64,000 bases of DNA from the NCBI RefSeq assembly GCF_963667405.1, contig NZ_OY763408.1:124001-188000 (forward strand), read 5' to 3'. The notes below the pieces were generated by a model that was not told the origin of the DNA, ran no database searches, and saw nothing but the letters and a program-made list of their open reading frames with translations. Position 1 is the stretch's first letter. Each line of letters begins with the position of its first letter. The translations under genes and the position numbers were made by a program. This stretch comes from an uncultured Sphaerochaeta sp. Its GTDB lineage: Bacteria; Spirochaetota; Spirochaetia; Sphaerochaetales; Sphaerochaetaceae. Shown piece after piece: positions 56,301-63,847 of the stretch.

Positions 56301-56458
56301 TCAGGCACTTTGTGAAGCCGCTGTTCAGCAGACTCCGCCCGCTCTTTGACTTCGGCGAATACACCCAGGCAGTGCATGATGAGATGGACAGGATTCTCAG
56401 TGCCGACGAGGTCCATGAGAATGTGGAGGACATTGAGGAGGAGATCCAGGTAATCTAG
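53318..56458 (+). CDS. 7TM sensor histidine kinase fused to a FeeM/GNAT-like acyltransferase domain
   Basis: A 1046-residue protein. Residues 1-255 hold about seven to eight membrane helices. A GAF-like domain (300-460) and a PAS domain (485-590, with a Cys cluster CTFCQGLDC) follow. The kinase core has the H-box AAGIAHELNNPLAG near residue 608, LFLNLIVNALQAM, DTGCGI and GSGTGLGLSNCYSIVEK. From about 825 to 990 a GNAT-fold domain follows: EIIRLAVLPEMRNTSASIGL and KLYKKFGFVEVGSY, like FeeM N-acyl amino acid synthases. No receiver domain is present. GAGGA precedes the ATG. Partner regulator: probably the HD-GYP protein. Its end overlaps the MscS gene by four bases. Confidence 0.88.
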   Translation: MIIDVSTIIPAVACVLYVSFVIFGFLQYRKDRFYWSFQLYMIFVSIWSFGSLMMHLNSSILTPIFWNRIMLIGLLSVPYALCSFVVDILEMQRKPIKVVIKLSYLLIIPLMYLNFTGNIVNEVGFTEDLVFYYQLAPGAVSAYSMSYVYLIFTLLMLLFGTKRRDKESVQKNLILPLIGVMIMLVGIFMNVFPNLGRYPIDIFAATINAVLLFYTIYKYKLINYSRLGLSIMYSTILAIAASVTYFLIINLIQFFNPSFAPGNLFQLSFILGIVTVIIIHPLRNLISYVVDVIIIPKRHPYQTTIRNLSKRLTTIVNLHELGQEVVKSLSVGLKTNWVVFIARGIEEPDSYFLVANNSCPTEIRVGEKISFAFSEEVEARLQLCKKENLSAIIHVNPDEPRLSASAYLPPCDVLIPLVIRKQVAGYIVIGYGDGKALISEIEREALEILAAQSSLSLENALSFEQLRIQGDELTMSKNKLEAIFNGIASPVCLIDIDYTIQEANTAAVSFFGEPRELLIGSKCYRSFFDRSRPCTFCQGLDCIHTGVLQENEADVDDKVYSFQFHSVRSADKTKSVFIEIINDITEQKHMQEELVRTEKMAGIGTLAAGIAHELNNPLAGIVGTAEIMLSELEEDSIHHEYVQDILSYSKTASDVIKELSIYSRKEEVKHMEQVELVRVLEFSLRLALRGVDSQNIRVERNYHALPTIEANEGELQQLFLNLIVNALQAMEGNGKLTLTCFEKDDFVQIKVADTGCGIAEKYMSQIFTPFFTTKAPGSGTGLGLSNCYSIVEKMGGRIRVRSEENIGSEFTTIFPLNEEGRESIHFTLVNDQNGMNDVFFIQRKVLVGEKGYLEESIHRKEDEKAIHILAFKGLHPVGTVSLMTSERFWPLPISKYFDIKSVLKTRHCAEIIRLAVLPEMRNTSASIGLIILIFLLARATGVEELIIDVFADDTKTIKLYKKFGFVEVGSYSSPSPVTVLVLQSKSTLEKDRSQLRHFVKPLFSRLRPLFDFGEYTQAVHDEMDRILSADEVHENVEDIEEEIQVI

Positions 56459-57528
56459 CCCTGGACGGTGAAGAGCTTCTGGGTGGGGTAGGCAAATTCG
56501 ATGCCTTCCTCGGTGAAGCGCTTGAGCAGCGAGAGATTGATCTCCTGCTGCACATCCATGTACACCACATAGTCGGGGGACGGGACGTAATAGACTGTCT
56601 CGAAGATGAGGGCTGAGGCACCGAAGGTCTGGAAGTGGCAACGGTCGCAGATGACACCCTCGATGGTTTTGACATTGGCGATGGCTTCCTTGATCAGGGA
56701 GGGAACCATCTCCACCTTCGCGATATCGGTCTCGTAGGGAATGGTGATCTGGCTGACCACCCGCCTGCGTTGCATCTGCTTGTAGTTGTGGATGCGACTG
56801 CTGGTCAGGTCTGAGTTGCTGATGATCAGCACCTCACCGCTGAGTACCCTGATGCGGCTGCTCTTGATGCCGATCCGTTCCACTGTCCCTGATTTGTCCC
56901 CAAAGACGATGAAATCGCCAAGGGCGAAGGGGTGGTCGAAGAAGATGACGAAGTAGCTGAAGAGGTCTCCCAGTATACCTTGGGCGGCAATCGCAACTGC
57001 GATACCACCAACACCAAGGCCGGCAAGAGCAGTGGTGATATTGAAGCCGATGTTGCTGAGCAAGACAAGAAACCCTACGATCCAGATGAGCAGCTTTACA
57101 AAGGAGAGCAGGGGTTTGAGGTTCTTCTCGTGCTCTTGGTTTGCATACTCCTTTTCGAAGTATTTGGCAAAGCTCAGTTCAATGCCCTTGTTCAGGGAAC
57201 GAACAATGATGATGGTCATGACAAAGGCAAAGATGATCTGTACTGTTTCCTGAATGGTTTCCCCAAAACTGACACGCTGCATGGATACGTACAGAACAGC
57301 CAGAAAGATGAGCGGGAGGGCGATTCGCTTGATGAAGCGGAGTACGGGCAGGGTTCTTCCCGGCTTTTTCTGGGTAGGATCGGCTTTTTTCAGCTCCTCC
57401 AGCTTTTTGATGCGCTTTCCCAGCAGGCTGTTGGCAATGAGGATGAGCACCAACGACGATCCAAGCAGGATGAGCATCGGCAACAGGGGTTCCACTGAGG
57501 TCGTGAAGAAAGTGTTGAACGTTTCCAT
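56455..57528 (-). CDS. MscS-family mechanosensitive channel
   Basis: A 357-residue channel with about four to five helices. The pore helix and hinge read GLGVGGIAVAIAAQGILGDLFS near residue 185, the MscS signature. The cytoplasmic beta domain follows with FFDHPFALGDFIVFG and VLSGEVLIISNSDL. It releases solutes on osmotic downshift. It is 12 bases downstream of the tocopherol-cyclase-like gene and no strong ribosome site is visible before its ATG. Confidence 0.9.
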   Translation of the reverse strand: METFNTFFTTSVEPLLPMLILLGSSLVLILIANSLLGKRIKKLEELKKADPTQKKPGRTLPVLRFIKRIALPLIFLAVLYVSMQRVSFGETIQETVQIIFAFVMTIIIVRSLNKGIELSFAKYFEKEYANQEHEKNLKPLLSFVKLLIWIVGFLVLLSNIGFNITTALAGLGVGGIAVAIAAQGILGDLFSYFVIFFDHPFALGDFIVFGDKSGTVERIGIKSSRIRVLSGEVLIISNSDLTSSRIHNYKQMQRRRVVSQITIPYETDIAKVEMVPSLIKEAIANVKTIEGVICDRCHFQTFGASALIFETVYYVPSPDYVVYMDVQQEINLSLLKRFTEEGIEFAYPTQKLFTVQG

Positions 57529-57540
57529 ATTGCCACTATA

Positions 57541-58530
57541 CTACACTTTTTTCTCTGCTTCCATTGCAGCTACCTGCTCCAAGGTACCGGATTTGTACAG
57601 CTCGATGCCTGCCAGTTTGCTTTCATCAGAGTAGATCATGCTCCCCGAGCGATCGGTTATGGTCAGGCTGATCAATCCGTCCACACTTTCGACGATTTTC
57701 TCGTCCATCGCCCCGTTTCGTGGCGATGCAAGGTGTGACCCGCTTCCCATCCGGGCGGTGAAGGTGAAGAGCTTGCCCCCCTTTTCGATCACCACCTTCG
57801 CTTCCTCGTCTGAGCTGTGAAGGGATCTGATCTTGGAAGAGGTGTAGGTGCCCAGGCGGATGAGTTCGTCACCCAGTTGCACGAAGCCCAGAAACCCGGT
57901 GAATCGCAACCCCAGGTAGGGGATGCGTGCGATGCTGAGCATGACCGAGGTCTTCGGATCGGCAAAACAGTTGGCCTGCATCCAGATATACGCTTTGGGA
58001 AAGCTCTTGCCCCAATCCTTTTCCACGTAGACCTTGCTGCTGTTGATGGGCACCGTTCGGTTGTTCAGTCTGAGGCTGCCTTCCGCTGAGCCTCTGGTTG
58101 CTACCACACCATGCTTGCATTCCATGGCAGGCAGATAGGCGAACCAACCCATGACACCGACACTGGACACGGTGACAGGGAACGGTTGCAGGTCGATCAG
58201 ATGGAGGTTTGCCTCCAAGTCCAGATCGCTCTGATGCAGCGAGAGGGTGATGGAGCTCCTGCTGAAGTGGTTGTTGCCGACAGTGACGGAAAAGCCCTTT
58301 TTCCCTGCCTGAAACGAATCAAGCGGGAACCGTACATACCAGCTTCGCCTTTCTTTGCTGCTGATGACCTGGATGAATGCATGGCTGTCAACGCCCAGGG
58401 CAATGCCAGGTATGATGGCAACGACCTCGTTGTGTGGTTCGTCGATGGCAAGTTTGAAATACCAACCTTCAAAGTAGTGAAGCAGATCGGCAGAGCCTTG
58501 GAAGCGCTCTGGATGGTAGAGGTTCGGCAT
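57541..58530 (-). CDS. Tocopherol cyclase-like protein
   Basis: A 329-residue beta-rich protein. It starts YHPERFQG and has HYFEGWYFKLA near residue 19 and VYVEKDWGKSFPKAYIWMQ near 167, the two conserved blocks of the tocopherol cyclase family. No tocopherol pathway is expected in a spirochaete, so the substrate is probably another lipid or quinone, or it acts as a lipocalin-like binder. It is upstream of, and probably co-transcribed with, MscS. Confidence 0.8.
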   Translation of the reverse strand: MPNLYHPERFQGSADLLHYFEGWYFKLAIDEPHNEVVAIIPGIALGVDSHAFIQVISSKERRSWYVRFPLDSFQAGKKGFSVTVGNNHFSRSSITLSLHQSDLDLEANLHLIDLQPFPVTVSSVGVMGWFAYLPAMECKHGVVATRGSAEGSLRLNNRTVPINSSKVYVEKDWGKSFPKAYIWMQANCFADPKTSVMLSIARIPYLGLRFTGFLGFVQLGDELIRLGTYTSSKIRSLHSSDEEAKVVIEKGGKLFTFTARMGSGSHLASPRNGAMDEKIVESVDGLISLTITDRSGSMIYSDESKLAGIELYKSGTLEQVAAMEAEKKV

Positions 58531-58732
58531 CGTATGGTGTCCCCCTATGGCCTTTTTCAGATGGTAGCAGACTAGACAGTTCTGTCATATGTGTAAGGGT
58601 AGCGAAAAGGTAAAAATTATGGAGAAAGTGTGGTTCTACACGGCGACCTTTTTTTGTGTTGGTGCTACACTGCGCCTGACGATCTGTGAGAGTCGAAAGG
58701 ACCGCTGGTTTGATCGTCAAGGATGATTTTTT

Positions 58733-60007
58733 ATGGGACAGTTCAATACTAACGAGCATGTTATTATTGATGATGTCGAGCCTCCGCTTATACGGAGAGG
58801 TGAACCTTCCGGCTCACCACAACCCCATCACCAAGACAGTTGTCTCCCAGACGCCCAGTATCCTCTGGAAGGCAGGATCGAACAGTTCAGGAACCACCAT
58901 TTTCCGGACGCGACTGATGCGATGTGGAATGACTGGCATTGGCAGCTCTTCCATCGGGTCACCACCTATCAGGATCTCTGTCGGTATCTGGAACCGACCG
59001 AAGAAGAAAAACTGGCACTCAGCCAGGCAAGTACGCTTTTTCCCTTCTCCGTTACCCCCTACTACCTAAGTCTCATCGATCCGACAGATACCCAAGGAGC
59101 TCTGCGCAAGTGTGTCATTCCTTCCATACTGGAAGCTGACAAGACGAGCGGCGAGAGTGATGATCCTCTTTCCGAGGAACACACCACCAAGGTCCAGGGT
59201 TTGGTCCATCGGTATCCTGACCGGGTTCTCTTTCTTACCACAAGCTTTTGCAGCACCTACTGCCGTTACTGCACCCGATCACGTATGGTCGGAGGGCATA
59301 CGGAGAATCTGCTCAAGCACTGGGAGGAGGCTCTCTCTTATATAGAAGAACATACAGAAGTGAGGGATGTGCTCATCAGTGGCGGCGATCCGCTTACACT
59401 CTCCGATGACAAGCTCTCCTACCTGCTCGGCCGTCTGGGTGCCATCGACCATGTGGAGATGGTGAGAATCGGGACAAAGGTGCCGATGGTCATGCCCCAG
59501 CGTATCACCGAAGAGTTGCTTGCAGTGCTCAAGACGTGCAAGCCGCTCTATATCAGCATCCATGCAACACATCCGGACGAGATGACAAAGGAAGCGGCCA
59601 AGGCTTGTGATGCACTTGCGGATGCAGGTGTGGTCCTCGGAAGCCAGACCGTTCTGCTCAAGGGTGTGAATGATTCGGCTGAGACGCTGAAGACGCTGTT
59701 CCACAAGCTGCTCCGTCACCGGGTGAGACCCTACTACCTCTATCAGTGCGACCCCATCTCGGGCTCCGCACACTTCAGGACGACTGTGGACAAGGGCAAG
59801 GCCCTGATGCAGTCCCTCAGAGGCTTCACCAGCGGCTATGCCATTCCCCAGTATGTCATCGATACTCCGGGAGGAGGGGGGAAGGTTCCCATCCTTCCTG
59901 CTTACGAGGTTGGTCAGGATGAGCAGCATCTGTATCTGCGCAACTATGAGGGAAAGGTCTACTCCTATCCTACCGAACGGGAGCTGCAACGATGCTTGTT
60001 GGACTGA
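58733..60007 (+). CDS. KamA family radical SAM aminomutase (lysine or glutamate 2,3-aminomutase-like)
   Basis: A 424-residue PLP- and SAM-dependent enzyme. The iron-sulfur cluster motif is FCSTYCRYCTRS near residue 171. VLISGGDPLTLSDD lies near 220 and the PLP-lysine region fits YVIDTPGGGGKVPI near 380. It moves an alpha-amino group to the beta position, giving beta-lysine or beta-glutamate. AAGGA lies nine bases before the ATG, and an extended -10 (TGCTACACT, 58663-58671) upstream. It leads a five-gene operon with ATP-grasp and GNAT genes. Confidence 0.9.
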   Translation: MGQFNTNEHVIIDDVEPPLIRRGEPSGSPQPHHQDSCLPDAQYPLEGRIEQFRNHHFPDATDAMWNDWHWQLFHRVTTYQDLCRYLEPTEEEKLALSQASTLFPFSVTPYYLSLIDPTDTQGALRKCVIPSILEADKTSGESDDPLSEEHTTKVQGLVHRYPDRVLFLTTSFCSTYCRYCTRSRMVGGHTENLLKHWEEALSYIEEHTEVRDVLISGGDPLTLSDDKLSYLLGRLGAIDHVEMVRIGTKVPMVMPQRITEELLAVLKTCKPLYISIHATHPDEMTKEAAKACDALADAGVVLGSQTVLLKGVNDSAETLKTLFHKLLRHRVRPYYLYQCDPISGSAHFRTTVDKGKALMQSLRGFTSGYAIPQYVIDTPGGGGKVPILPAYEVGQDEQHLYLRNYEGKVYSYPTERELQRCLLD

Positions 60008-60978
60008 CCTATGACCTCAAGGACGACTACCTTCAGGAGGGCTACGATGCTGAGCTGGTCAGCGAGTGCGACAGCTCTCTCACCATCGAAACATTGGAAC
60101 AAACCCTTCGTGCGCTGGGGTATGAAACGATACGCATCGGCAATGTCAAAGCCTTGGTGGCCTATCTTGCCCAGGGAAAGCGATGTGATCTGGTATTCAA
60201 TATTGCAGAGGGCCTTTTCGGTCTCTTGCGTGAGTCCCAGATTCCCGCCCTGCTTGACGCCTATCAGATCCCCTATGTCTTTTCCGACTCCTTTGTCCTG
60301 GCAATCTGTCTGCACAAGGCCTTTGCCAAGCAGGTGGTCTCCGACCATGGGGTGAACACCGCTCCGTTTTCCCTTATCCAGAATCTCTCGGATATCGCTC
60401 ACATTCATCTTCCGTATCCACTTTTTCTCAAACCGGTGGCCGGGGGGACCGGTATCGGCATCAGCGCCCACTCCTTGGTGGAGAACAAGGAAGAGCTGGA
60501 GCGGGTTGCCCGCCATCTTTTGGACGCATATGCACAACCGGTACTGGTGGAGACCTACCTCACCGGCAGGGAGTTCACGGTAGGGATTACCGGAACGGGA
60601 GATGATGCTCAGAGCGTCGGGGTGATGGAGATCCTGGTTGATGCATCCTCCGACAAGGGCATCTACTCCTACAAGACCAAACAGGAGTACCTGAGCTGTA
60701 CCCGCTACGTCAGGCCGGACGAGGAGGCAGCATGCTTGTGCGAGCAGGTTGCCCTGGGAGCGTGGAAAGCCCTTGGCTGTCGTGATGGCGGGAGGGTGGA
60801 TGTCCGCATGGATGGGGAAGGGGTGGTCCATTTCCTGGAGGTGAACCCGCTCGCGGGCTTGCACCCGGTGGATTCGGATCTTCCGATCCTCAGTGCCATG
60901 CACGGCCTCTCCTATCAGGCTCTGCTTGCACGGATCATGCACTCGGCGTGCATCAGGAGCGGCCTATGCGTATCCTGA
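59992..60978 (+). CDS. D-Ala-D-Ala ligase-like ATP-grasp enzyme (first)
   Basis: A 328-residue ATP-grasp ligase. DLVFNIAEGLFG near residue 64 is the family substrate motif, FLKPVAGGTGIGIS near 145 the ATP loop, VETYLTGREFTVGITG near 185, and VDVRMDGEGVVHFLEVNPLAG near 270 the metal ligands. It would join two amino acids by acyl phosphate. It overlaps the aminomutase gene by 16 bases, which suggests the beta-amino acid is one substrate. True Ddl is about this size, so murein synthesis remains possible but is less likely here. Confidence 0.85.
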   Translation: MLVGLTYDLKDDYLQEGYDAELVSECDSSLTIETLEQTLRALGYETIRIGNVKALVAYLAQGKRCDLVFNIAEGLFGLLRESQIPALLDAYQIPYVFSDSFVLAICLHKAFAKQVVSDHGVNTAPFSLIQNLSDIAHIHLPYPLFLKPVAGGTGIGISAHSLVENKEELERVARHLLDAYAQPVLVETYLTGREFTVGITGTGDDAQSVGVMEILVDASSDKGIYSYKTKQEYLSCTRYVRPDEEAACLCEQVALGAWKALGCRDGGRVDVRMDGEGVVHFLEVNPLAGLHPVDSDLPILSAMHGLSYQALLARIMHSACIRSGLCVS

Positions 60979-61913
60979 TCCTTACCGATCGGCTGTCAAG
61001 CCAAGCAAGCCTTGACAGCAAGGATACCCAATTGCAGGCCAGCCAGGTCAGACAGGCTCTCAGAAGCCTTGGTCACGAGGTGAGTGTCGCCTATTTTTCC
61101 ATGAACCTTGCCATTACCGGGCGAAGCATAGAACGCTCTGGGTGTGACAAGGTCTTCAACCTGGTGGAGAATCTGAACTCCGCCTCCCTCTTGTGCCTTC
61201 CCCCCTTGCTCTGCCAGAGCCTGGGGGTGGCTTGCTGTGGTGGCAGTGCCCGGACGCTGTTGCTCACAGCCCAGAAGCCAGGAGCGAAGCGACTGCTGGT
61301 TTCTGCAAACCTGCCCACCCCCAGGTGGGTCGGGCAGCGTGATGTTTTTGATCAGAGGTGGTATCTGGGCATCCCGCTCATTCTCAAGCCGATCGACCAG
61401 GAGGCTTCGCTGGGGATTGATGAATCCTCGGTGCGGGTTTTCGCTTCCCAAGAGGAGCTTGCCACGGCATTGGCTGATGGCCACCTCTTTGGCGAGGAGT
61501 ACATCGAAGGACGTGAATTCAGTATCTCGGTGCTTCCCGGTGGCGAAGTGCTTCCGGTTGCCGAGCTCTGTTTCGTCGACTATCCTTCCGACCGGATCAA
61601 GGTTGCAGGCTATGAGGCAAAGTGGGAGGTTGCCTCTTTTGCCTATCAGCACACACAACGGCGGTTTGCCTTTCCCGACGAGGATTCCGATCTGGTCGGA
61701 ACGCTGGGTGAGTTGGCACTGAAGACCTACCGGCTCTTCGGTTCCAGCGGACCTGCCCGGGTGGATGTGCGTGTGGATGGGAACAACCGGCCCTTCATCC
61801 TGGAGATGAACAGCAACCCCTGCCTGGAACGGGAGAGCGGGTATGCCGCTGCCGCCTTGCAGGCAGGCATCTCCTACGAGCAGCTGATCGAGCGCTTGGT
61901 CGAGGAGGTCTAG
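60966..61913 (+). CDS. D-Ala-D-Ala ligase-like ATP-grasp enzyme (second)
   Basis: A 315-residue relative of the preceding protein. The N terminus MRILILTDRLSSQ begins the first Rossmann-like domain. KVFNLVENLNSA, LILKPIDQEASLGIDESS, EEYIEGREFSISVLPGG and VDVRVDGNNRPFILEMNSNP are the family motifs, complete. The ATG at 60966 has AGGAG six bases upstream and overlaps the first ligase gene. Two different ligases in tandem suggest at least two amide bonds in the product. Confidence 0.85.
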   Translation: MRILILTDRLSSQASLDSKDTQLQASQVRQALRSLGHEVSVAYFSMNLAITGRSIERSGCDKVFNLVENLNSASLLCLPPLLCQSLGVACCGGSARTLLLTAQKPGAKRLLVSANLPTPRWVGQRDVFDQRWYLGIPLILKPIDQEASLGIDESSVRVFASQEELATALADGHLFGEEYIEGREFSISVLPGGEVLPVAELCFVDYPSDRIKVAGYEAKWEVASFAYQHTQRRFAFPDEDSDLVGTLGELALKTYRLFGSSGPARVDVRVDGNNRPFILEMNSNPCLERESGYAAAALQAGISYEQLIERLVEEV

Positions 61914-61914
61914 G

Positions 61915-62397
61915 ATGGATAACCTCAACATGCGCGAACAACCGATTGAAAGCGACATCGCTTCTGTAGCTTCAATTCTCAGGCGCTCGGGTTTCTTCAA
62001 TGAGGAAGAGCAGGAGGTGGGGGTCTCTCTGGTCAGGGAGCGCCTCCAGTACGGGGAGAAGTCTCTCTACTTCTTCCAGTTTGCCCAGCGTCAGGAAGAG
62101 GTGGTCGGCTATACCTGTTTCGGGCCCATCCCGGGGACGCTGAACAGCTATGACCTCTACTGGATTGCCGTCGACCCAGCCTATCAGAAGCAAGGCATCG
62201 GGTCCGTGCTGCTGGACGGTACGGAAGAGGAGATCAGAAAGCGGGGAGGCAAGCGTATCTACATCGAGACGAGCAGCAGCGAGCTCTACGTACCTACCCG
62301 CAGATTCTATACCAGCCATGGCTATGCACTTGAGGCAAGCCTCGAGCACTACTACGCCCTTGGTGATGACAAGCTGATCTACGTAAAGGGATGGTGA
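61915..62397 (+). CDS. GNAT family acetyltransferase (first)
   Basis: A 160-residue acyltransferase. The acetyl-CoA loop is AVDPAYQKQGIGSVLL near residue 90 and the C-terminal tail FYTSHGYALEASL is typical. GGAGG precedes the ATG, which follows the ligase stop by two bases. It may acetylate the beta-amino group or the ligated product; in methanogens beta-lysine is N-acetylated to an osmolyte. Confidence 0.83.
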   Translation: MDNLNMREQPIESDIASVASILRRSGFFNEEEQEVGVSLVRERLQYGEKSLYFFQFAQRQEEVVGYTCFGPIPGTLNSYDLYWIAVDPAYQKQGIGSVLLDGTEEEIRKRGGKRIYIETSSSELYVPTRRFYTSHGYALEASLEHYYALGDDKLIYVKGW

Positions 62398-62400
62398 GGT

Positions 62401-62862
62401 ATGGATGCAATTACCATTGAAGTCTATGAGCATACCCTCGAAATCATCGACTATGAGGGGGTGCTTGACCTGTTTGGCGGCCAGCTGACCTTCATCGGAT
62501 ACTCCCCAAGTCGGGGTGAAGTTGCCTCGGTGCTGGACAATGCCATGAAGCAGGGGAGCCGGTCGGTACTCTGGGTTGCCTACAGCCAAGAGCAAGCAGT
62601 AGGCTTTGCTTTCGGCAATGTGTGCTGTGGCTTGGAGAGCGGGGGTGACTACCTGTGGCTCAATGAGCTGTATGTGTCGGAGAAGGCCCGCTTGCAGGGT
62701 CTTGGCTCCCTCTTGCTTGAAACAGTGCGCTCCTGGGCCAAGCTGCGGGGATGTACCTATCTTGCCTTGGTGACCCACCCTTCCAATGTACGGGCACAGC
62801 ATCTCTACCAAGAGGCAGGCATGGAGCTTGAGAACCTGGTCTGGGTTGATGCCTATCTCTGA
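62401..62862 (+). CDS. GNAT family acetyltransferase (second)
   Basis: A 153-residue GNAT with ELYVSEKARLQGLGSLLLET near residue 90 and HLYQEAGMELENLVWV at the end. It starts four bases after the first GNAT. The pair are not close copies, so distinct substrates are likely. Its last ten bases overlap the convergent third ATP-grasp gene. Confidence 0.8.
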   Translation: MDAITIEVYEHTLEIIDYEGVLDLFGGQLTFIGYSPSRGEVASVLDNAMKQGSRSVLWVAYSQEQAVGFAFGNVCCGLESGGDYLWLNELYVSEKARLQGLGSLLLETVRSWAKLRGCTYLALVTHPSNVRAQHLYQEAGMELENLVWVDAYL

Positions 62863-63788
62863 TCGATGGCTCTCAGGACCAGACTCTCCACCATATCCCC
62901 AAAGCTGAGATTCCACTCCTTCGCCAGATGGTAGAAGCCGTAGAACGAGGGGTTGGCATTCACTTCAAGGATGTAGGGACGATTACGCTCATCGACGCGG
63001 AAGTCGACCCGTGCATAGCCGCTGAGATCGAAGAGCCGTGCACACTGCTTGCTCAGGGTTGCCAGGTTTTCCAACAACTCCTTATCCTCTGCATCATGGG
63101 TGTATTTGGCCTCGATGTGCTCATAGCCATAGGTTTGTTCCGTCCATTTTGCATCATAGGTGATGATTTTCGCCCGTTGTCCATACTGGCTGAACACCCA
63201 CTCATAGGGGGGAAGGATGGTTGGATGATCGGCTTTTCCGTAGAGACAAACGGTGAACTCACGCCCGTCGATGTACTGTTCGGCAAAGAAGGGAAACCCA
63301 AACAGTTTCTGCTTTTCTGCAAGCACCGCTTCGACCTGTTCTCCCCTCACCAGGCACGACTCATCCAGACCCAGAGAAGCATCCTGGTTGGTTGCCTTGA
63401 TCAGATACATTCCTTCCGGATCCGAAGGGTCATAGGGTTTGGGGGTGGGTAGGCCTGCTTTGAGCAGAAGGGCTTTCGACAGCTGCTTGTCACCGGTCAC
63501 AAACAGGGTGGAATGCGTACAGCCGGTATAGCGCAGGCCCAGGTGTTCCAGAATACCTGCTCCCAGGTAGGAGAGGCTCTCCTCGTTGGGGGCTGAGTCC
63601 AGCAGGTTGAAGATGATGGCACTGTCATCAAGTTGCTCAAGTGCTTGCAGCGAGAAGGGAAGCAGACTGACCTCCCACCCTTTTGCCGCAAGGATTTCCC
63701 CAATCCAGGTGGCTTGGGTAAGGATGTCCAGGACGTCTTCAGGAGCGTTCTCTGGTATGGTGTTGTGGAGGATGATGACGTGGTGCAT
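62853..63788 (-). CDS. D-Ala-D-Ala ligase-like ATP-grasp enzyme (third)
   Basis: A 311-residue ATP-grasp ligase on the opposite strand. IIFNLLDSAPNEESL near residue 58, MYLIKATNQDASLGLDESCL near 127, AEQYIDGREFTVCLYG near 168 and VDFRVDERNRPYILEVNANP near 265 are the family motifs. It is more like the second ligase than the first in the ATP loop (QDASLGLDES versus QEASLGIDES). It starts at ATG 63788 and converges on the second GNAT. Confidence 0.83.
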   Translation of the reverse strand: MHHVIILHNTIPENAPEDVLDILTQATWIGEILAAKGWEVSLLPFSLQALEQLDDSAIIFNLLDSAPNEESLSYLGAGILEHLGLRYTGCTHSTLFVTGDKQLSKALLLKAGLPTPKPYDPSDPEGMYLIKATNQDASLGLDESCLVRGEQVEAVLAEKQKLFGFPFFAEQYIDGREFTVCLYGKADHPTILPPYEWVFSQYGQRAKIITYDAKWTEQTYGYEHIEAKYTHDAEDKELLENLATLSKQCARLFDLSGYARVDFRVDERNRPYILEVNANPSFYGFYHLAKEWNLSFGDMVESLVLRAIDQR

Positions 63789-63847
63789 AACAATCAGCCC
63801 ATCATTCTCCTCCGCCCAACTCTTGTCAAGCCGAGAAGCCTCGGATT

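Noticed and set aside
59992..61913. The two tandem ATP-grasp genes as ordinary cell-wall Ddl
   Set aside because: Two unlike copies coupled to an aminomutase and acetyltransferases, without murein genes, fit a dedicated pathway better; not excluded for the first copy.
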